Shown here piece after piece: positions 51,376 to 60,799 of a stretch of 64,000 nucleotides of DNA. The notes under the pieces are model-generated. The model searched no databases. It saw only the letters and a program-made list of their open reading frames with translations, and was not told the origin of the DNA. A program made the translations under genes and the position numbers. Source of the stretch: Gordonia hongkongensis (GTDB taxonomy: Bacteria; Actinomycetota; Actinomycetes; Mycobacteriales; Mycobacteriaceae). The stretch covers positions 806,001 to 870,000 of the forward strand of contig NZ_CP095552.1 in the NCBI RefSeq assembly GCF_023078355.1. The letters run 5' to 3'. The stretch's first letter is position 1. Each line of letters starts with the position of its first letter.

Positions 51376-52272
51376 ATGCGTCCTGAACTGCAGTCCTACC
51401 GTCATCTGGCGTCGGGGAAGGTCCGCGAGATCTACGAGATCGACGCCGACACCCTGCTGCTGGTGGCGTCCGACCGGATCTCGGCCTACGACCACATCCT
51501 CAGTCCCGCGATCCCCGACAAGGGGCGCATCCTGACCGCGATGAGCTTCTACTGGTTCGACGAGCTCGGCGTGCCCAACCACCTGGCCGGCGGACCCACC
51601 GACGAACGGATCCCGGCGTCGGTCGTAGGCCGGTCGATGGTGGTCCGTCGACTGCCGATGGTGCAGGTCGAATGCGTTGCCCGCGGCTACCTGACCGGCT
51701 CGGGCCTGCTCGACTACCAGGCGACCGGGTCGGTGTGCGGCGTCGAACTGCCGGCGGGACTGGCGGAGGCGAGCAAGCTCCCCGAACCGATCTTCACGCC
51801 GGCCACCAAGGCCGAGCAGGGTGAGCACGACGAGAACATCAGTTTCGAGCGGGTCGTCGAGCAGGAGGGGGAGGAGTTGGCGCAGGCGCTACGATCGGCC
51901 ACCCTCGACATCTACGCCCGCGGCGCCGCCGTCGCCGCCGAGCGCGGAATTATCTTGGCCGACACCAAATTCGAGTTCGGCCGCGGGGCCGACGGTGAAC
52001 TCGTCCTGGCCGATGAGGTGCTCACCCCCGACTCGTCGCGGTACTGGGAGGCCGCCACCTACGAGGCCGGCAAGGTGCAGCCCAGCTTCGACAAGCAGAT
52101 CGTGCGAAACTGGCTCACCGGTGCCGAATCCGGGTGGGACCGGGCCTCCGATGAAGCGCCGCCGCCGTTGCCCGACGACGTCGTCGACCGCACGAGGCAG
52201 CGCTATATCGATGCCTACGAATGGATCTCGCGAAAGTCCTTCGCGGACTGGCCCGACGCAGAGGTGATCTGA
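51376..52272 (+). CDS. purC: SAICAR synthetase PurC
   Basis: PurC couples aspartate to CAIR with ATP. The 298-residue enzyme has [40 protein letters not shown] and DTKFEFGR, the family's nucleotide and substrate loops. Its TGA overlaps the ATG of the oligopeptidase gene (TGATG), so the two are co-translated, as in the M. tuberculosis purC-ptrB neighbourhood. Confidence 0.96.
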   Translation: MRPELQSYRHLASGKVREIYEIDADTLLLVASDRISAYDHILSPAIPDKGRILTAMSFYWFDELGVPNHLAGGPTDERIPASVVGRSMVVRRLPMVQVECVARGYLTGSGLLDYQATGSVCGVELPAGLAEASKLPEPIFTPATKAEQGEHDENISFERVVEQEGEELAQALRSATLDIYARGAAVAAERGIILADTKFEFGRGADGELVLADEVLTPDSSRYWEAATYEAGKVQPSFDKQIVRNWLTGAESGWDRASDEAPPPLPDDVVDRTRQRYIDAYEWISRKSFADWPDAEVI

Positions 52273-54439
52273 TGACCGACGAGAAGACCATCATGAACGC
52301 AGCGCCGGTCACCGCGCCGGTGGCCAAGAAGGTGCCCACCGAACGCACCCACCACGGCGACACCTTCGTCGACGACTACGAATGGTTGCGCGACAAGGAC
52401 GATCCGGAGGTCATCGCCTACCTGGAGGCGCAGAACGCCTTCACCGAATCGCACACCGCGCAGCTGGCGGACCTGCGCACGCAGATCTTCGGCGAGATCA
52501 AGAGCCGCACCAAGGAAACCGACATGTCGGTGCCCAACCGGCGCGGGCGGCACTGGTATTACGGGCGAACCCATGAGGGCAAGCAGTACTCGACATCGTG
52601 CCGCTGCCCGATCCGGTCCGAGGACGACTGGACCCCGCCAGAGGTGGGCGACGACCCGCTGCCCGGCGAGGAGATCCTGCTCGACGCCAACGTCGAGGCG
52701 GAGGGTCACGATTTCTTCAGCCTCGGGGCGCTGACCGTCAGCGACGACGGCAACTGGCTCGCCTACAGCATCGACATCGTCGGGGACGAGCGATACACCC
52801 TGCGCGTCAAGGACCTTCGCACCGGGGAACTCCTCCCCGACGAGGTTCGCGACACCTCGGGGGTGCGGTGTGGTCGGCGGACGCCCGGCACGTGTTCTAC
52901 TCGACGGTCGACGCCGCCTGGCGCCCGGACACGGTGTGGCGTCACGACATCGGTGCCGGGACGGCCGACGTCAAGGTCTTTCACGAGCCCGACGAGCGGT
53001 TCTGGGTCGGGATGGGCACCACCCGGAGCGACAAGTACCTCGTCATCGGCGTCGGGTCCAAGATCACCTCGGAGAGCTACCTGCTCGCCGCCGACGATCC
53101 GACGGGTGAATTCCGCAGCGTCACACCGCGGGTCGACGGGGTCGAGTACAGCGTCGAGCACGCCGTCATCGGCGGCGAGGACTATCTGGTCATCGTGCAC
53201 AACGAAGTCCGCGACGGGCAGAAGGCGGAGAACTTCGCCATCGACCTCGCGCCGGTCGCCGACCCGTCGGACCGTCGTCCGCTGATCGCGCACGACCCGC
53301 AGCGACGGATCGAGGACCTCGACGCCTTCGCCGACTACCTGGTCCTGTCCTACCGCCGAGATGCGTTGCCGCGTCTCGCGATCGCCGATCTGCGGCAGAT
53401 CGACGGCATCCCGGTCGAATCGGATTTCCGCGAGGTGACCTTCGACCAGGAACTCGGCTCCGCGGGCCTCGGCGCCAACCCGGAATGGCGTGCCCCGAGG
53501 CTCCGCATCGGATATGGCAGTTTCATCGAACCGGCGGAACTGTTCGAGCTCGACGTCGCCTCCGGCGAGCGGACCCTGCTCAAGCGGCAGCCGGTGCTCG
53601 GCGGTTACGACCCGGCCGACTACGTGCAGTCGCGGGAGTGGGCCGTCGCCGAGGACGGCACCCGGATCCCGCTGTCGGTGGTGCGGCGCAAGGAAACCGA
53701 CGCCGCCAAGCCGGCGCCCCTGCTCCTCTACGGCTACGGCTCCTACGAGGCGAGTATCGACCCGTACTTCTCGGTGGCGCGACTGTCGATGCTCGATCGC
53801 GGCATGGTCTTCGTCCTGGCGCACATCCGCGGTGGCGGGGAGATGGGGCGCTACTGGTACGAGAACGGCAAGGAACTCAGCAAGCGGAACACCTTCACCG
53901 ACTTCGTGGCCGCGGGACGGCATCTCGTCGACACCGGGTGGACGACACCGCAGCAGATGGTCGCGGAGGGCGGGTCCGCGGGCGGTTTGCTGATGGGTGC
54001 GGTCGCGAACCTCGCGCCCGAGTTGTTCAACGGGATCCTGGCGTCGGTGCCGTTCGTCGACGCGCTGAACTCGATCCTCGATCCGTCGTTGCCCCTCACG
54101 GTGATCGAGTGGGACGAGTGGGGTGACCCGCTGCACGACCCGAAGGTCTACGAGTACATGAAGACCTACACGCCGTACGAGAACGTCGACGCGAAGCCGT
54201 ATCCGCCGATCCTCGCCTTGACCTCGCTCAACGACACCCGGGTGCTGTTCACCGAGGCGGCGAAATGGGTTGCGCGACTGCAGGAGAAGACCACCTCGGA
54301 CAATCCGGTACTGCTCAAGACCGAGATGTCCGCCGGCCACGGTGGCGTCAGCGGACGCTACAAGCAGTGGGAAGAGGTCGCGTTCGAGATCGCATGGATC
54401 CTGCAGCAGTCGGGCGCGCTCGATACTCCGGCTGGTTGA
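52272..54439 (+). pseudogene. ptrB: oligopeptidase B (S9A), apparent frameshift at 52859-52863
   Basis: The N-terminal frame from ATG 52272 (HHGDTFVDDYEWLRDKDDPE) follows the S9A propeller until DEVRDTSG. The frame is then lost at a run of five G (52859-52863), and the next frame continues with GAVWSADARHVFYST to the C-terminus. A sixth G would restore one ORF of about 720 codons. The peptidase domain is intact: Ser in EGGSAGGLLMGA, Asp in SLNDTRV, His in SAGHGGVSG. The enzyme cleaves short peptides after Arg/Lys in the cytoplasm. M. tuberculosis also carries this gene split (ptrBa/ptrBb), from memory. The stop lies inside a 21-bp tandem repeat. Confidence 0.85.
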
Positions 54440-54494
54440 GCTCACCCTTCCGCTGGTTGAGCTCACCCTTCCGCTGGTTGAGCTTGTCGAAACC
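54431..54494. repeat. 21-bp tandem repeat at the end of ptrB
   Basis: The unit GCTGGTTGAGCTCACCCTTCC occurs at 54431-54451 and 54452-54472 and begins a third time at 54473 before diverging into AGCTTGTCGAAACC. The ptrB TGA is in the first copy. The final GGTTGAGCTTGTCGAAACC resembles a repeat I associate with Gordonia-type intergenic DNA. Confidence 0.8.
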
Positions 54495-54495
54495 A

Positions 54496-54531
54496 CAAAG
54501 CCCCACCGACCCGGAAGTCGATGGGGCTTTG
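54496..54531. terminator. terminator between ptrB and emrB
   Basis: CAAAGCCCCA (54496-54505) pairs with TGGGGCTTTG (54522-54531), with partial pairing continuing inwards. It lies between two converging genes and is flanked by A and T runs on either side, so it can work both ways. Confidence 0.8.
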
Positions 54532-54553
54532 GTTTGCGATCAGCAGGCGATGA

Positions 54554-56101
54554 TCAGTGCATCATGATCGGACCGCGGTCCATGTCCTCTTCGGTGAGAG
54601 GCGACGCGATCTTCTTGCGGGGCAGGAAGAACGCGGGGATCAGGGTGAGGACGATCAGGACCACCGAGATGGTGAACGTGCTCGAGAACACGTCCGCCGC
54701 GGTCTCGAAGAACGACTCCGGCAACGGGTTCGGCACGCCCGGCGGCAGCGGATCGTCGGAGGTGTTCGCCATGATCGCCAGTCCCGCCTCGGGTCGGCTC
54801 GCCAGACTGCTGGCCAGGATCACCGAGATGACGGCCGTACCGATCGACGTGGCCGACTGCTGGATGACGTTCAGCAGCGTCGAACCGTCCGGGACCTGCG
54901 GGTTGCTGAGGGTCGCGAGGGCCGCGGACATGATCGGCATCATCGTCATGCCCATGCCGAGACCCTGCACGAACAGCGAACCGCAGATCAGCCAGTACGA
55001 GGTCTCGGCGCCGAGGAACATGAACGTACTCAGACCCAGCACGATCAGGACGATGCCGGCGAGCACGAACTTGCCCGGACCCATCTTGTCGGTGAGACGG
55101 CCGGTGATCGGCATGGTGAGCATGGCGCCGATGCCCTGCGGGGCCAGCAGCAGACCGGCGGTCAACGTGGACTCGCCGCGCACGCCGATGAAGTACTGCG
55201 GGAACAGCAGCGCCGCACCGAAGAACGCGACCATGAACAGCACCATCGTGATGACGGAGATGCTCAGTGTGCGGTTCGCGAAGAGCCGCAGGTCGAGCAG
55301 CGGGTTCTTCTTGCGCAGGGCGTGCACGATGAAGGCCACGATCAGCAGTGCACCGATGATGGTCGGCACCAGAACCGATGCCGTGACGAACGTGCGGTGC
55401 TCGGCGCTCGAGGAGATACCGAACAGGAACAACGCGAGCCCCGGCGACAGGAGCAACAGACCGACGACGTCGATCGAGGGGCGACTGGTCTCCGCGTCGT
55501 CGCGCAGGACGATCCACGAGTAGACCAGCGCGATGATGCCGATCGGGACGTTGATCAGAAAGATCCAGTGCCAGCTCAGCTGCTCGATGAGGACGCCGCC
55601 GAGGATCGGGCCCGAGATCGGACCCAGGAGCATCGGGATACCGAGCACGGCCATGACCGAACCGACCCGCTCGGGACCGGCCGCCTTGGTCAGCATCATC
55701 ATGCCGATCGGCATCAGCATGCCGCCGCCGAGTCCCTGGATCACGCGGAAGGCCACGAGCATGCCGATGTTCGGCGCCAGCGCGCACAACACCGAACCCA
55801 CCGTGAACAGGACCAGCGAGACGAGGTAGACGCGCTTGGTGCCGAAACGCGATGCCGCCCAACTCGACAACGGGATCACCGCCGCCAGTGCCAGGGTGTA
55901 ACCGGTCGCGGTCCAGGCGGCGCCCGCGGCGTCGGTGCCGAACTCCTGCTGAAAGGTGTTCTGGGCGACCGCCACCACGGTGACGTCGAGGATCGACATG
56001 ATCGCGCCGAGCACGACCACGCCCGCGACAAGCAGGACGTGACGGTCCAACTTGGTGTCGGGTGGGCCGTCGTGCAGGTGGCCACCTGTGGATGAGGTCA
56101 T
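54554..56101 (-). CDS. emrB: EmrB/QacA-type (DHA2) drug efflux MFS transporter
   Basis: The 515-residue protein has about 14 hydrophobic helices. DHA2 signatures are LDVTVVAVAQNTFQQEF in helix 1, WTATGYTLALAAVIP, the motif A-like SRFGTKRVYLVSL and the motif C-like GPISGPILGGVL. It exports drugs or lipophilic compounds by proton antiport. The MarR gene 131 bp upstream on the same strand is its likely repressor. Position matches Rv0783c (emrB). Confidence 0.9.
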   Translation of the reverse strand: MTSSTGGHLHDGPPDTKLDRHVLLVAGVVVLGAIMSILDVTVVAVAQNTFQQEFGTDAAGAAWTATGYTLALAAVIPLSSWAASRFGTKRVYLVSLVLFTVGSVLCALAPNIGMLVAFRVIQGLGGGMLMPIGMMMLTKAAGPERVGSVMAVLGIPMLLGPISGPILGGVLIEQLSWHWIFLINVPIGIIALVYSWIVLRDDAETSRPSIDVVGLLLLSPGLALFLFGISSSAEHRTFVTASVLVPTIIGALLIVAFIVHALRKKNPLLDLRLFANRTLSISVITMVLFMVAFFGAALLFPQYFIGVRGESTLTAGLLLAPQGIGAMLTMPITGRLTDKMGPGKFVLAGIVLIVLGLSTFMFLGAETSYWLICGSLFVQGLGMGMTMMPIMSAALATLSNPQVPDGSTLLNVIQQSATSIGTAVISVILASSLASRPEAGLAIMANTSDDPLPPGVPNPLPESFFETAADVFSSTFTISVVLIVLTLIPAFFLPRKKIASPLTEEDMDRGPIMMH

Positions 56102-56232
56102 TCGCGTGTTCCTATCGGTCGGGCGAGAAATGGGCGTGCCGCGGCCATCCGCGGCAGAGAAGTCTGTTGGCTCGTTCGACCCCGTGAGGGTCGGTGGTCA
56201 GAGATCAGGGAGCGACGAGGTAGGAGAGGGAG

Positions 56233-56739
56233 TCACGAGGCCTGCCGTCCGTCGGTGGGCAGACAGAAATGGTCGACGCCGTCGTCGACGATGGGACGCA
56301 GTGCCGCGCAGAGGTTGTCGCGCATGTCTGCGGGCAGGTTGGCGACGAAGTGTCGGATGGTCCCGCGCTTCACGGCCAGATGGGTCTCGAGGTAGCGCCG
56401 GCCCGCGTCGGTGAGGGAGATGCGCTTGACCCGACGGTCGGACGGGTCCTCTCGACGGTCGACGAGACCTCCGGTCGCCAGCTTGTCCACCGTCCGGCCG
56501 GCGGCCGCGAGGGACAGGTGAACGTGATCGGCGATCGCGTTGACCGGCATCGGCCCGGGTTGGCATGCAAGCGTGGAGAGGATCCGGAGCTGCGAGAACG
56601 TGACCTCGCTTGCCGCCAGACTCTCCAGCGCCTCGGGCCGGCTCAGATCGAGGAGCCGCTCGAGGAAGGCGTTGAGCGCCGACGACGCAGCGTTCACCGA
56701 CTCGTCGGCGCCGCTGTTCGACCTGCATTCTCCGGACAC
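56233..56739 (-). CDS. MarR-family transcriptional regulator
   Basis: The 168-residue protein has a MarR winged helix (VTFSQLRILSTLACQPGPM; VHLSLAAAGRTVDKLATGGLV) and the wing motif RREDPSDRRVKRISLT. GTG 56739 has a leaderless TAGCAT box (reverse strand 56746-56751). It heads an operon with the emrB-type exporter, so drug-responsive derepression of export is the likely role. Confidence 0.88.
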   Translation of the reverse strand: MSGECRSNSGADESVNAASSALNAFLERLLDLSRPEALESLAASEVTFSQLRILSTLACQPGPMPVNAIADHVHLSLAAAGRTVDKLATGGLVDRREDPSDRRVKRISLTDAGRRYLETHLAVKRGTIRHFVANLPADMRDNLCAALRPIVDDGVDHFCLPTDGRQAS

Positions 56740-56745
56740 CGAAAG

Positions 56746-56780
56746 ATGCTAACCCGAATGCAACTATTGCCGAAACGCAA
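56746..56780. promoter_or_regulatory. MarR promoter with candidate operators
   Basis: Upstream of marR, GCAACTATTGC (56760-56770) and TTGCCGAAACGCAA (56767-56780) are overlapping inverted repeats of a GCAA/TTGC half-site, immediately behind the -10 box (56746-56751). They are probable MarR binding sites. Confidence 0.55.
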
Positions 56781-56852
56781 TTAACGGTGACCTTGCGCAT
56801 ACCGTGGCGGCACCTGTGACCCGGCTCTCCCGAAGGCGGCGCGGGCGCCGTC

Positions 56853-56858
56853 TAATCT
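56853..56858 (+). promoter_or_regulatory. leaderless -10 box of glutathione peroxidase gene
   Basis: TAATCT ends 7 nt before ATG 56866. Confidence 0.5.
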
Positions 56859-56865
56859 GGCAGCC

Positions 56866-57348
56866 ATGGCCAACATCAAGGACATCCCCGTTACCGCTTT
56901 GGACGGCTCCGACGTCTCGCTGAAGGACTTCGGCGGACCGCTGCTCGTGGTGAACGTCGCCAGCAAGTGCGGCCTCACGCCGCAGTACGCCGGCCTGGAG
57001 GAACTCGCCAAGACGTATGGAGACAAGGGACTCACCGTCGTCGGAGTGCCCTGCAACCAGTTCATGGGGCAGGAGCCGGGTACCGCCGAGGAGATCGCGA
57101 CCTTCTGCTCGGCGACCTACGGGGTGACCTTCCCGCTGCTGGAGAAGACCGACGTCAACGGCGAGGCGCGTCACCCGCTCTACGCCGAACTCACCCAGCA
57201 CGCCGACGCCGACGGGGAGGCCGGCGACATCCAGTGGAACTTCGAGAAGTTCCTCGTCAACGCCGACGGTGAGGTGGTCAACCGCTTCCGTCCGCGCACC
57301 GAGCCGACCGATCCGACGGTCGTCGCCGCCATCGAATCCGTGCTCTGA
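56866..57348 (+). CDS. glutathione peroxidase family (Cys-type thiol peroxidase)
   Basis: The 160-residue protein has the GPx signature VVNVASKCGLTPQY with peroxidatic Cys35, GVPCNQFMGQEPG and WNFEKFLVN. A Cys replaces selenocysteine. As actinobacteria use mycothiol rather than glutathione, thioredoxin or mycothiol is the more likely reductant. It sits alone between marR and purS. Confidence 0.93.
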   Translation: MANIKDIPVTALDGSDVSLKDFGGPLLVVNVASKCGLTPQYAGLEELAKTYGDKGLTVVGVPCNQFMGQEPGTAEEIATFCSATYGVTFPLLEKTDVNGEARHPLYAELTQHADADGEAGDIQWNFEKFLVNADGEVVNRFRPRTEPTDPTVVAAIESVL

Positions 57349-57367
57349 GCCGATTTGGTGCACCCGG

Positions 57368-57443
57368 TAAGCTGACCGGCGTGAACTGATCGGGAGAACA
57401 CCGGTCAGGCGACAACCGACCAGCAGACATTGAGGAGCGGTCC
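57368..57443 (+). promoter_or_regulatory. purS promoter and leader with two-codon mini-ORF
   Basis: TAAGCT (57368-57373) is a -10 box followed after 7 nt by GTG AAC TGA (57381-57389), a two-codon ORF at the expected transcript start. An 11-bp imperfect stem (57372-57382 with 57398-57408) surrounds it. The leader ends in TGAGGAG before ATG 57444. Confidence 0.45.
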
Positions 57444-57683
57444 ATGGCGCGAGTGGTGGTCGACGTGATGCCCAAAGCCGAGATTCTCGACCCGCAGGGG
57501 CAGGCCATCGTCGGCGCCCTGGGCCGGCTCGGGTTCAGTGGGATCGGCGACGTCCGTCAGGGCAAGCGCTTCGAGCTCGAGGTCGACGACACGGTCGACG
57601 ACACGACGCTCGAGCGCATCGCCGAGGAATTGCTGACCAACACCGTCATCGAGAACTTCAACGTCTCGCGCGTCGCGGAGTAG
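57444..57683 (+). CDS. purS: PurS subunit of FGAM synthetase
   Basis: The 79-residue protein begins [20 protein letters not shown] and contains [16 protein letters not shown], the PurS signature. PurS bridges PurL and PurQ in the three-subunit phosphoribosylformylglycinamidine synthase. A strong GAGGAG ribosome site precedes it. purQ follows after 10 bp. purL is not in the window. Confidence 0.95.
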   Translation: MARVVVDVMPKAEILDPQGQAIVGALGRLGFSGIGDVRQGKRFELEVDDTVDDTTLERIAEELLTNTVIENFNVSRVAE

Positions 57684-57693
57684 AGAGCAGCAC

Positions 57694-58374
57694 ATGACAG
57701 CACGCATCGGGGTCATCACCTTCCCCGGCACCCTCGACGACGTCGACGCCGCCCGCGCGGTCCGGCTGGCCGGCGCCGAGCCGGTCGCGCTGTGGCACGG
57801 CGACGCCGACCTGAAGGGCGTCGACGCGATCATCGTCCCCGGCGGATTCTCCTACGGCGATTATCTGCGCGCGGGGGCCATCGCCCGCTTCGCCCCGGTG
57901 ATGGGATCCGTCGTCGAGGCAGCCGGCAAGGGGATGCCGATCCTGGGTATCTGCAACGGTTTCCAGGTGCTCTGTGAGGCCGGGCTGCTGCCGGGTGCCC
58001 TGACCCGTAACGAGGGCCTGCACTTCATCTGTCGCGACGAGTGGCTGCGCGTCGAGTCGAACACCACGGCCTGGACGACCCGCTTCGAGCAGGGTGCGGA
58101 GATCCTCATCCCGCTCAAGTCCGGCGAAGGACGTTACGTGGCCTCGCAGCGCAAGCTCGAGGAGCTGGAGGGTGAGGGGCTCGTCGTGTTCCGGTTCCCC
58201 GAGCGGAACCCGAACGGTTCGTCCCTCGACATCGCCGGTATCTCGAGCCCTAACGGGCGGATCGTCGGCCTGATGCCGCATCCCGAGCACGCCACGGAGC
58301 CGCTCACCGGACCCAGCGACGACGGCCTCGGCCTGTTCTACTCGGCGATCGACTCGGTCCTCGCCTCGGCGTGA
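57694..58374 (+). CDS. purQ: PurQ glutaminase subunit of FGAM synthetase
   Basis: PurQ releases ammonia from glutamine for FGAM synthesis. The 226-residue class I amidotransferase has nucleophile Cys87 in GICNGFQVL and the His-x-Glu pair in [10 protein letters not shown] near residues 197-199. [15 protein letters not shown] is the conserved oxyanion region. It is in an operon with purS, and its stop overlaps the aminopeptidase GTG (GTGA). Confidence 0.96.
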   Translation: MTARIGVITFPGTLDDVDAARAVRLAGAEPVALWHGDADLKGVDAIIVPGGFSYGDYLRAGAIARFAPVMGSVVEAAGKGMPILGICNGFQVLCEAGLLPGALTRNEGLHFICRDEWLRVESNTTAWTTRFEQGAEILIPLKSGEGRYVASQRKLEELEGEGLVVFRFPERNPNGSSLDIAGISSPNGRIVGLMPHPEHATEPLTGPSDDGLGLFYSAIDSVLASA

Positions 58375-59681
58375 ATGCGCGTTCGTCGATGAGTGCGTCC
58401 GCCAGGATTCCGACCAGCGCGACCGCACGCGGCCTCGGCGAGTTCGTCGACGCCTCGCCGTCGCCGTTCCACGTCTGCGCGACGGTGGCCCGCGAACTCG
58501 AAAGTGCCGGGTACACAAGGCTGTTCGAGGATCAGCCGTGGGCGGATGCCGGCCTCGACGCCCCGTCGGCGCGGCACTACGTCATCCGTGGCGGCTCGAT
58601 CATCGCCTGGGAGACCGGGCAGACCGGCGCCTTCCGCATCGTCGGCGGACACACCGACAGCCCGAACCTGCGGCTCAAGCAGCATCCCGACCGCTCCTCG
58701 GCCGGGGTCGCGATGGTCGCGCTCGAACCCTACGGCGGCGCCTGGCTCAATTCCTGGCTCGACCGCGATCTCGGCCTCTCCGGCCGCCTCGCGTACCGAT
58801 CGGGGAACTCGGTGGCGCACACGCTGGTTCATGTGACCGAACCGGTGGTGCGGGTACCCCAACTCGCCATCCACCTGTCCGAGGACCGGAAGGGCGTGAC
58901 GCTCGATCCGCAGCGGCATGTCAACGCGGTGTGGGGGATCGGCGACGACGTCCCCGACGTCCTCGGCTGGGTGTCGGAGTACGCGGGCATCGACCCGGAC
59001 GCGCTCCTCGGCTGGGAACTCATGACCCACGACGTCGCGCCGTCGGCGATCATCGGAGCCGACGGAAACCTGCTCAGCGCACCGCGATTGGACAACCAGG
59101 GCACCTGCTACACGGGTCTGCGCGCGCTGCTCGACGCCGGCTCGTCGGCGCACACGAAGATGCTGGTGCTGTTCGATCACGAGGAGGTCGGCAGCGGTTC
59201 CGAGCGTGGTGCCGCTTCGGACTTCCTGGGGTCGATCTGCGAACGAATCGTGCTCGCGCGCGGCGGATCACGCGCGGACTTCCTCCAGACGATGGCCGCG
59301 AGCATCTGCCTGTCCGGCGACATGGCCCACGCGACCCACCCGAACTATCCCGAGCGCCACGAACCCGGGCACCGCATCTCGATCGGCGGCGGACCGGTGC
59401 TGAAGGTCAACCAGAACCTGCGCTATGCGTCGGATGCGGTGGGAGAGGCCGTCTTCGCGCTCGCGTGCGACGCCGCGGGCGTCCCCATGCAGCGATATGT
59501 CCATCGCGCGGATCTGCCGTGCGGGTCGACGATCGGGCCCATCACGGCGTCACGCACGGGCCTCACCACGATCGACGTCGGTGCGCCGCAGCTCGCGATG
59601 CACTCCGCGCGTGAGCTCATGGGCGCCGACGACGTGCCGATGTATTCGGCTGCGCTGCAAGCGTTTCTGACGCAGGGCTAG
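58371..59681 (+). CDS. M18 family aminopeptidase
   Basis: The 436-residue enzyme has the zinc-ligand segments [13 protein letters not shown] (His, Asp), [14 protein letters not shown] (Glu-Glu) and [18 protein letters not shown]18 enzymes remove N-terminal acidic or neutral residues as large cytosolic complexes. It is translationally coupled to purQ. It matches Rv0800 (pepC), which also lies between purQ and purL in M. tuberculosis. Confidence 0.93.
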   Translation: MNARSSMSASARIPTSATARGLGEFVDASPSPFHVCATVARELESAGYTRLFEDQPWADAGLDAPSARHYVIRGGSIIAWETGQTGAFRIVGGHTDSPNLRLKQHPDRSSAGVAMVALEPYGGAWLNSWLDRDLGLSGRLAYRSGNSVAHTLVHVTEPVVRVPQLAIHLSEDRKGVTLDPQRHVNAVWGIGDDVPDVLGWVSEYAGIDPDALLGWELMTHDVAPSAIIGADGNLLSAPRLDNQGTCYTGLRALLDAGSSAHTKMLVLFDHEEVGSGSERGAASDFLGSICERIVLARGGSRADFLQTMAASICLSGDMAHATHPNYPERHEPGHRISIGGGPVLKVNQNLRYASDAVGEAVFALACDAAGVPMQRYVHRADLPCGSTIGPITASRTGLTTIDVGAPQLAMHSARELMGADDVPMYSAALQAFLTQG

Positions 59682-59714
59682 GAACGACGCGCGAGCCGTC
59701 GAGCGCCTCACCTC

Positions 59715-59765
59715 GCTCCCTGAGGAGCGAGCTTGCGAGCGTCGCCTACTGCTCCCTGAGGAGCG
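59715..59765. repeat. two more GCTCCCTGAGGAGCG repeat copies
   Basis: GCTCCCTGAGGAGCG occurs at 59715-59729 and 59751-59765, each followed by an imperfect hairpin of GAGC/GCTTGCG units. Same family as the repeat at 50828-50955, again directly after a gene end. Confidence 0.7.
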
Positions 59766-59816
59766 CCCGGAGCTTGCGGAGGGCGCGTCACCCAGGGTCC
59801 TGGTGAGGCAGCGGGA

Positions 59817-60605
59817 TCAGTATTCGCGGGCGAAACCGAGGACCTTGTTCACGTACTCCATCGAGTTGTTGTACCGCAGGACGGCGGTCACCAACGAAGA
59901 CGAGTCGCGAAGGTCGAGGTTGTCGTCGCACAGGTAGTTCGCGGTGGTCAGCGCGGCGTCGAAGATGTTCTGCGGGTCGGACTTGCCGTCACCGTTGCCG
60001 TCGGCGGCGTACATCTTCCACGTCGACGGCAGGAACTGCATCGGGCCGACCGCGCGGTCGTAGACCGGGTCGCCGTCGAGTTCGCCGCCGTCGGTGTCAC
60101 CGATGACCTGGTTGCCGGCGAGGGAGCCGTCGAGGCGCGGACCGAAGATCGCGCTGCGCAGGACGCCGTCGGGGTTCACGTTGCCCTGGTCGGCGTGGTG
60201 GGACTCGACCCGGCCGATCCCGGCGATGACCTTCCAGTCGATGCCGCAGCGCGGGTGGGTGCTCGTGACGGACTTCGCGGCCGCCTCATACGCGTCGTAG
60301 TTGGTCACCGGGACCGCGCCCGTCGTCACGCTCGCCGGCCGAACCGGCGGCGGCGGCGGAGTGGGGGCCAGCGGGTGGGCCTTCACAGCCGGCGTCACGG
60401 ACGGTGGCGTGGTCGGGGTCTCGGACGTCACCTGCGGCGCGGACACCGGCGTGGGGGCCAGCGTGTTGCCGGAGAGTTCGGCCCCGGCGGTCGCCGCGCC
60501 GGCCAGAACGCCCACCGGCAGCAGGGCGGTGGCCCACAACGGTGTGCGTGACTTCTTCCGTGGCTTGGAGTGCTTACCCAAAACTGATCGACCTCGCGTG
60601 TACAT
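59817..60605 (-). CDS. lytic murein transglycosylase
   Basis: The protein starts at ATG 60605 (262 residues), with a basic N-terminus and one hydrophobic helix (LWATALLPVGVLAGAATAGA) as signal or anchor. A Pro/Thr-rich linker (about 55-95) follows, then a transglycosylase domain with catalytic Glu in IGRVESHHA and the substrate loop AVGPMQFLPSTWKMYAADGNGDG, as in MltB-like actinobacterial enzymes. It cleaves glycan strands to 1,6-anhydroMurNAc ends. The upstream 190 bp holds GGTAACG but no riboswitch could be confirmed. Confidence 0.88.
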   Translation of the reverse strand: MYTRGRSVLGKHSKPRKKSRTPLWATALLPVGVLAGAATAGAELSGNTLAPTPVSAPQVTSETPTTPPSVTPAVKAHPLAPTPPPPPVRPASVTTGAVPVTNYDAYEAAAKSVTSTHPRCGIDWKVIAGIGRVESHHADQGNVNPDGVLRSAIFGPRLDGSLAGNQVIGDTDGGELDGDPVYDRAVGPMQFLPSTWKMYAADGNGDGKSDPQNIFDAALTTANYLCDDNLDLRDSSSLVTAVLRYNNSMEYVNKVLGFAREY

Positions 60606-60799
60606 CTCGTGGTTCGTGCTTGCGGAACCGAGCCGACCGTACACGCGGCCGTGAGCAAAGCGTTACCTTGTCGTGATCAATTCAGGTCTGGACACCGCCA
60701 CCGATTCGTGTCTTTGCAGGTGAGGCCGGAAGCTCGGCCCGGCATGTGAAACGGCCCACAAGTGGGATTGAGACCCTCGGGTTCAGGGAAACGGCGGGG

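Noticed and set aside
54557..56095. 512-codon + strand frame opposite emrB
   Set aside because: Gln/Asp/Arg-rich translation typical of the complement of a membrane protein gene; the - strand frame has clear DHA2 motifs.
59817..60605. Resuscitation-promoting factor
   Set aside because: The catalytic domain has the VGPMQFLPSTW transglycosylase pattern rather than the Rpf lysozyme-like fold.
60606..60799. Possible c-di-AMP (ydaO) riboswitch before the lytic transglycosylase
   Set aside because: Such switches often precede actinobacterial wall hydrolases, but I could not lay out the conserved ydaO core; only an isolated GGTAACG was seen.
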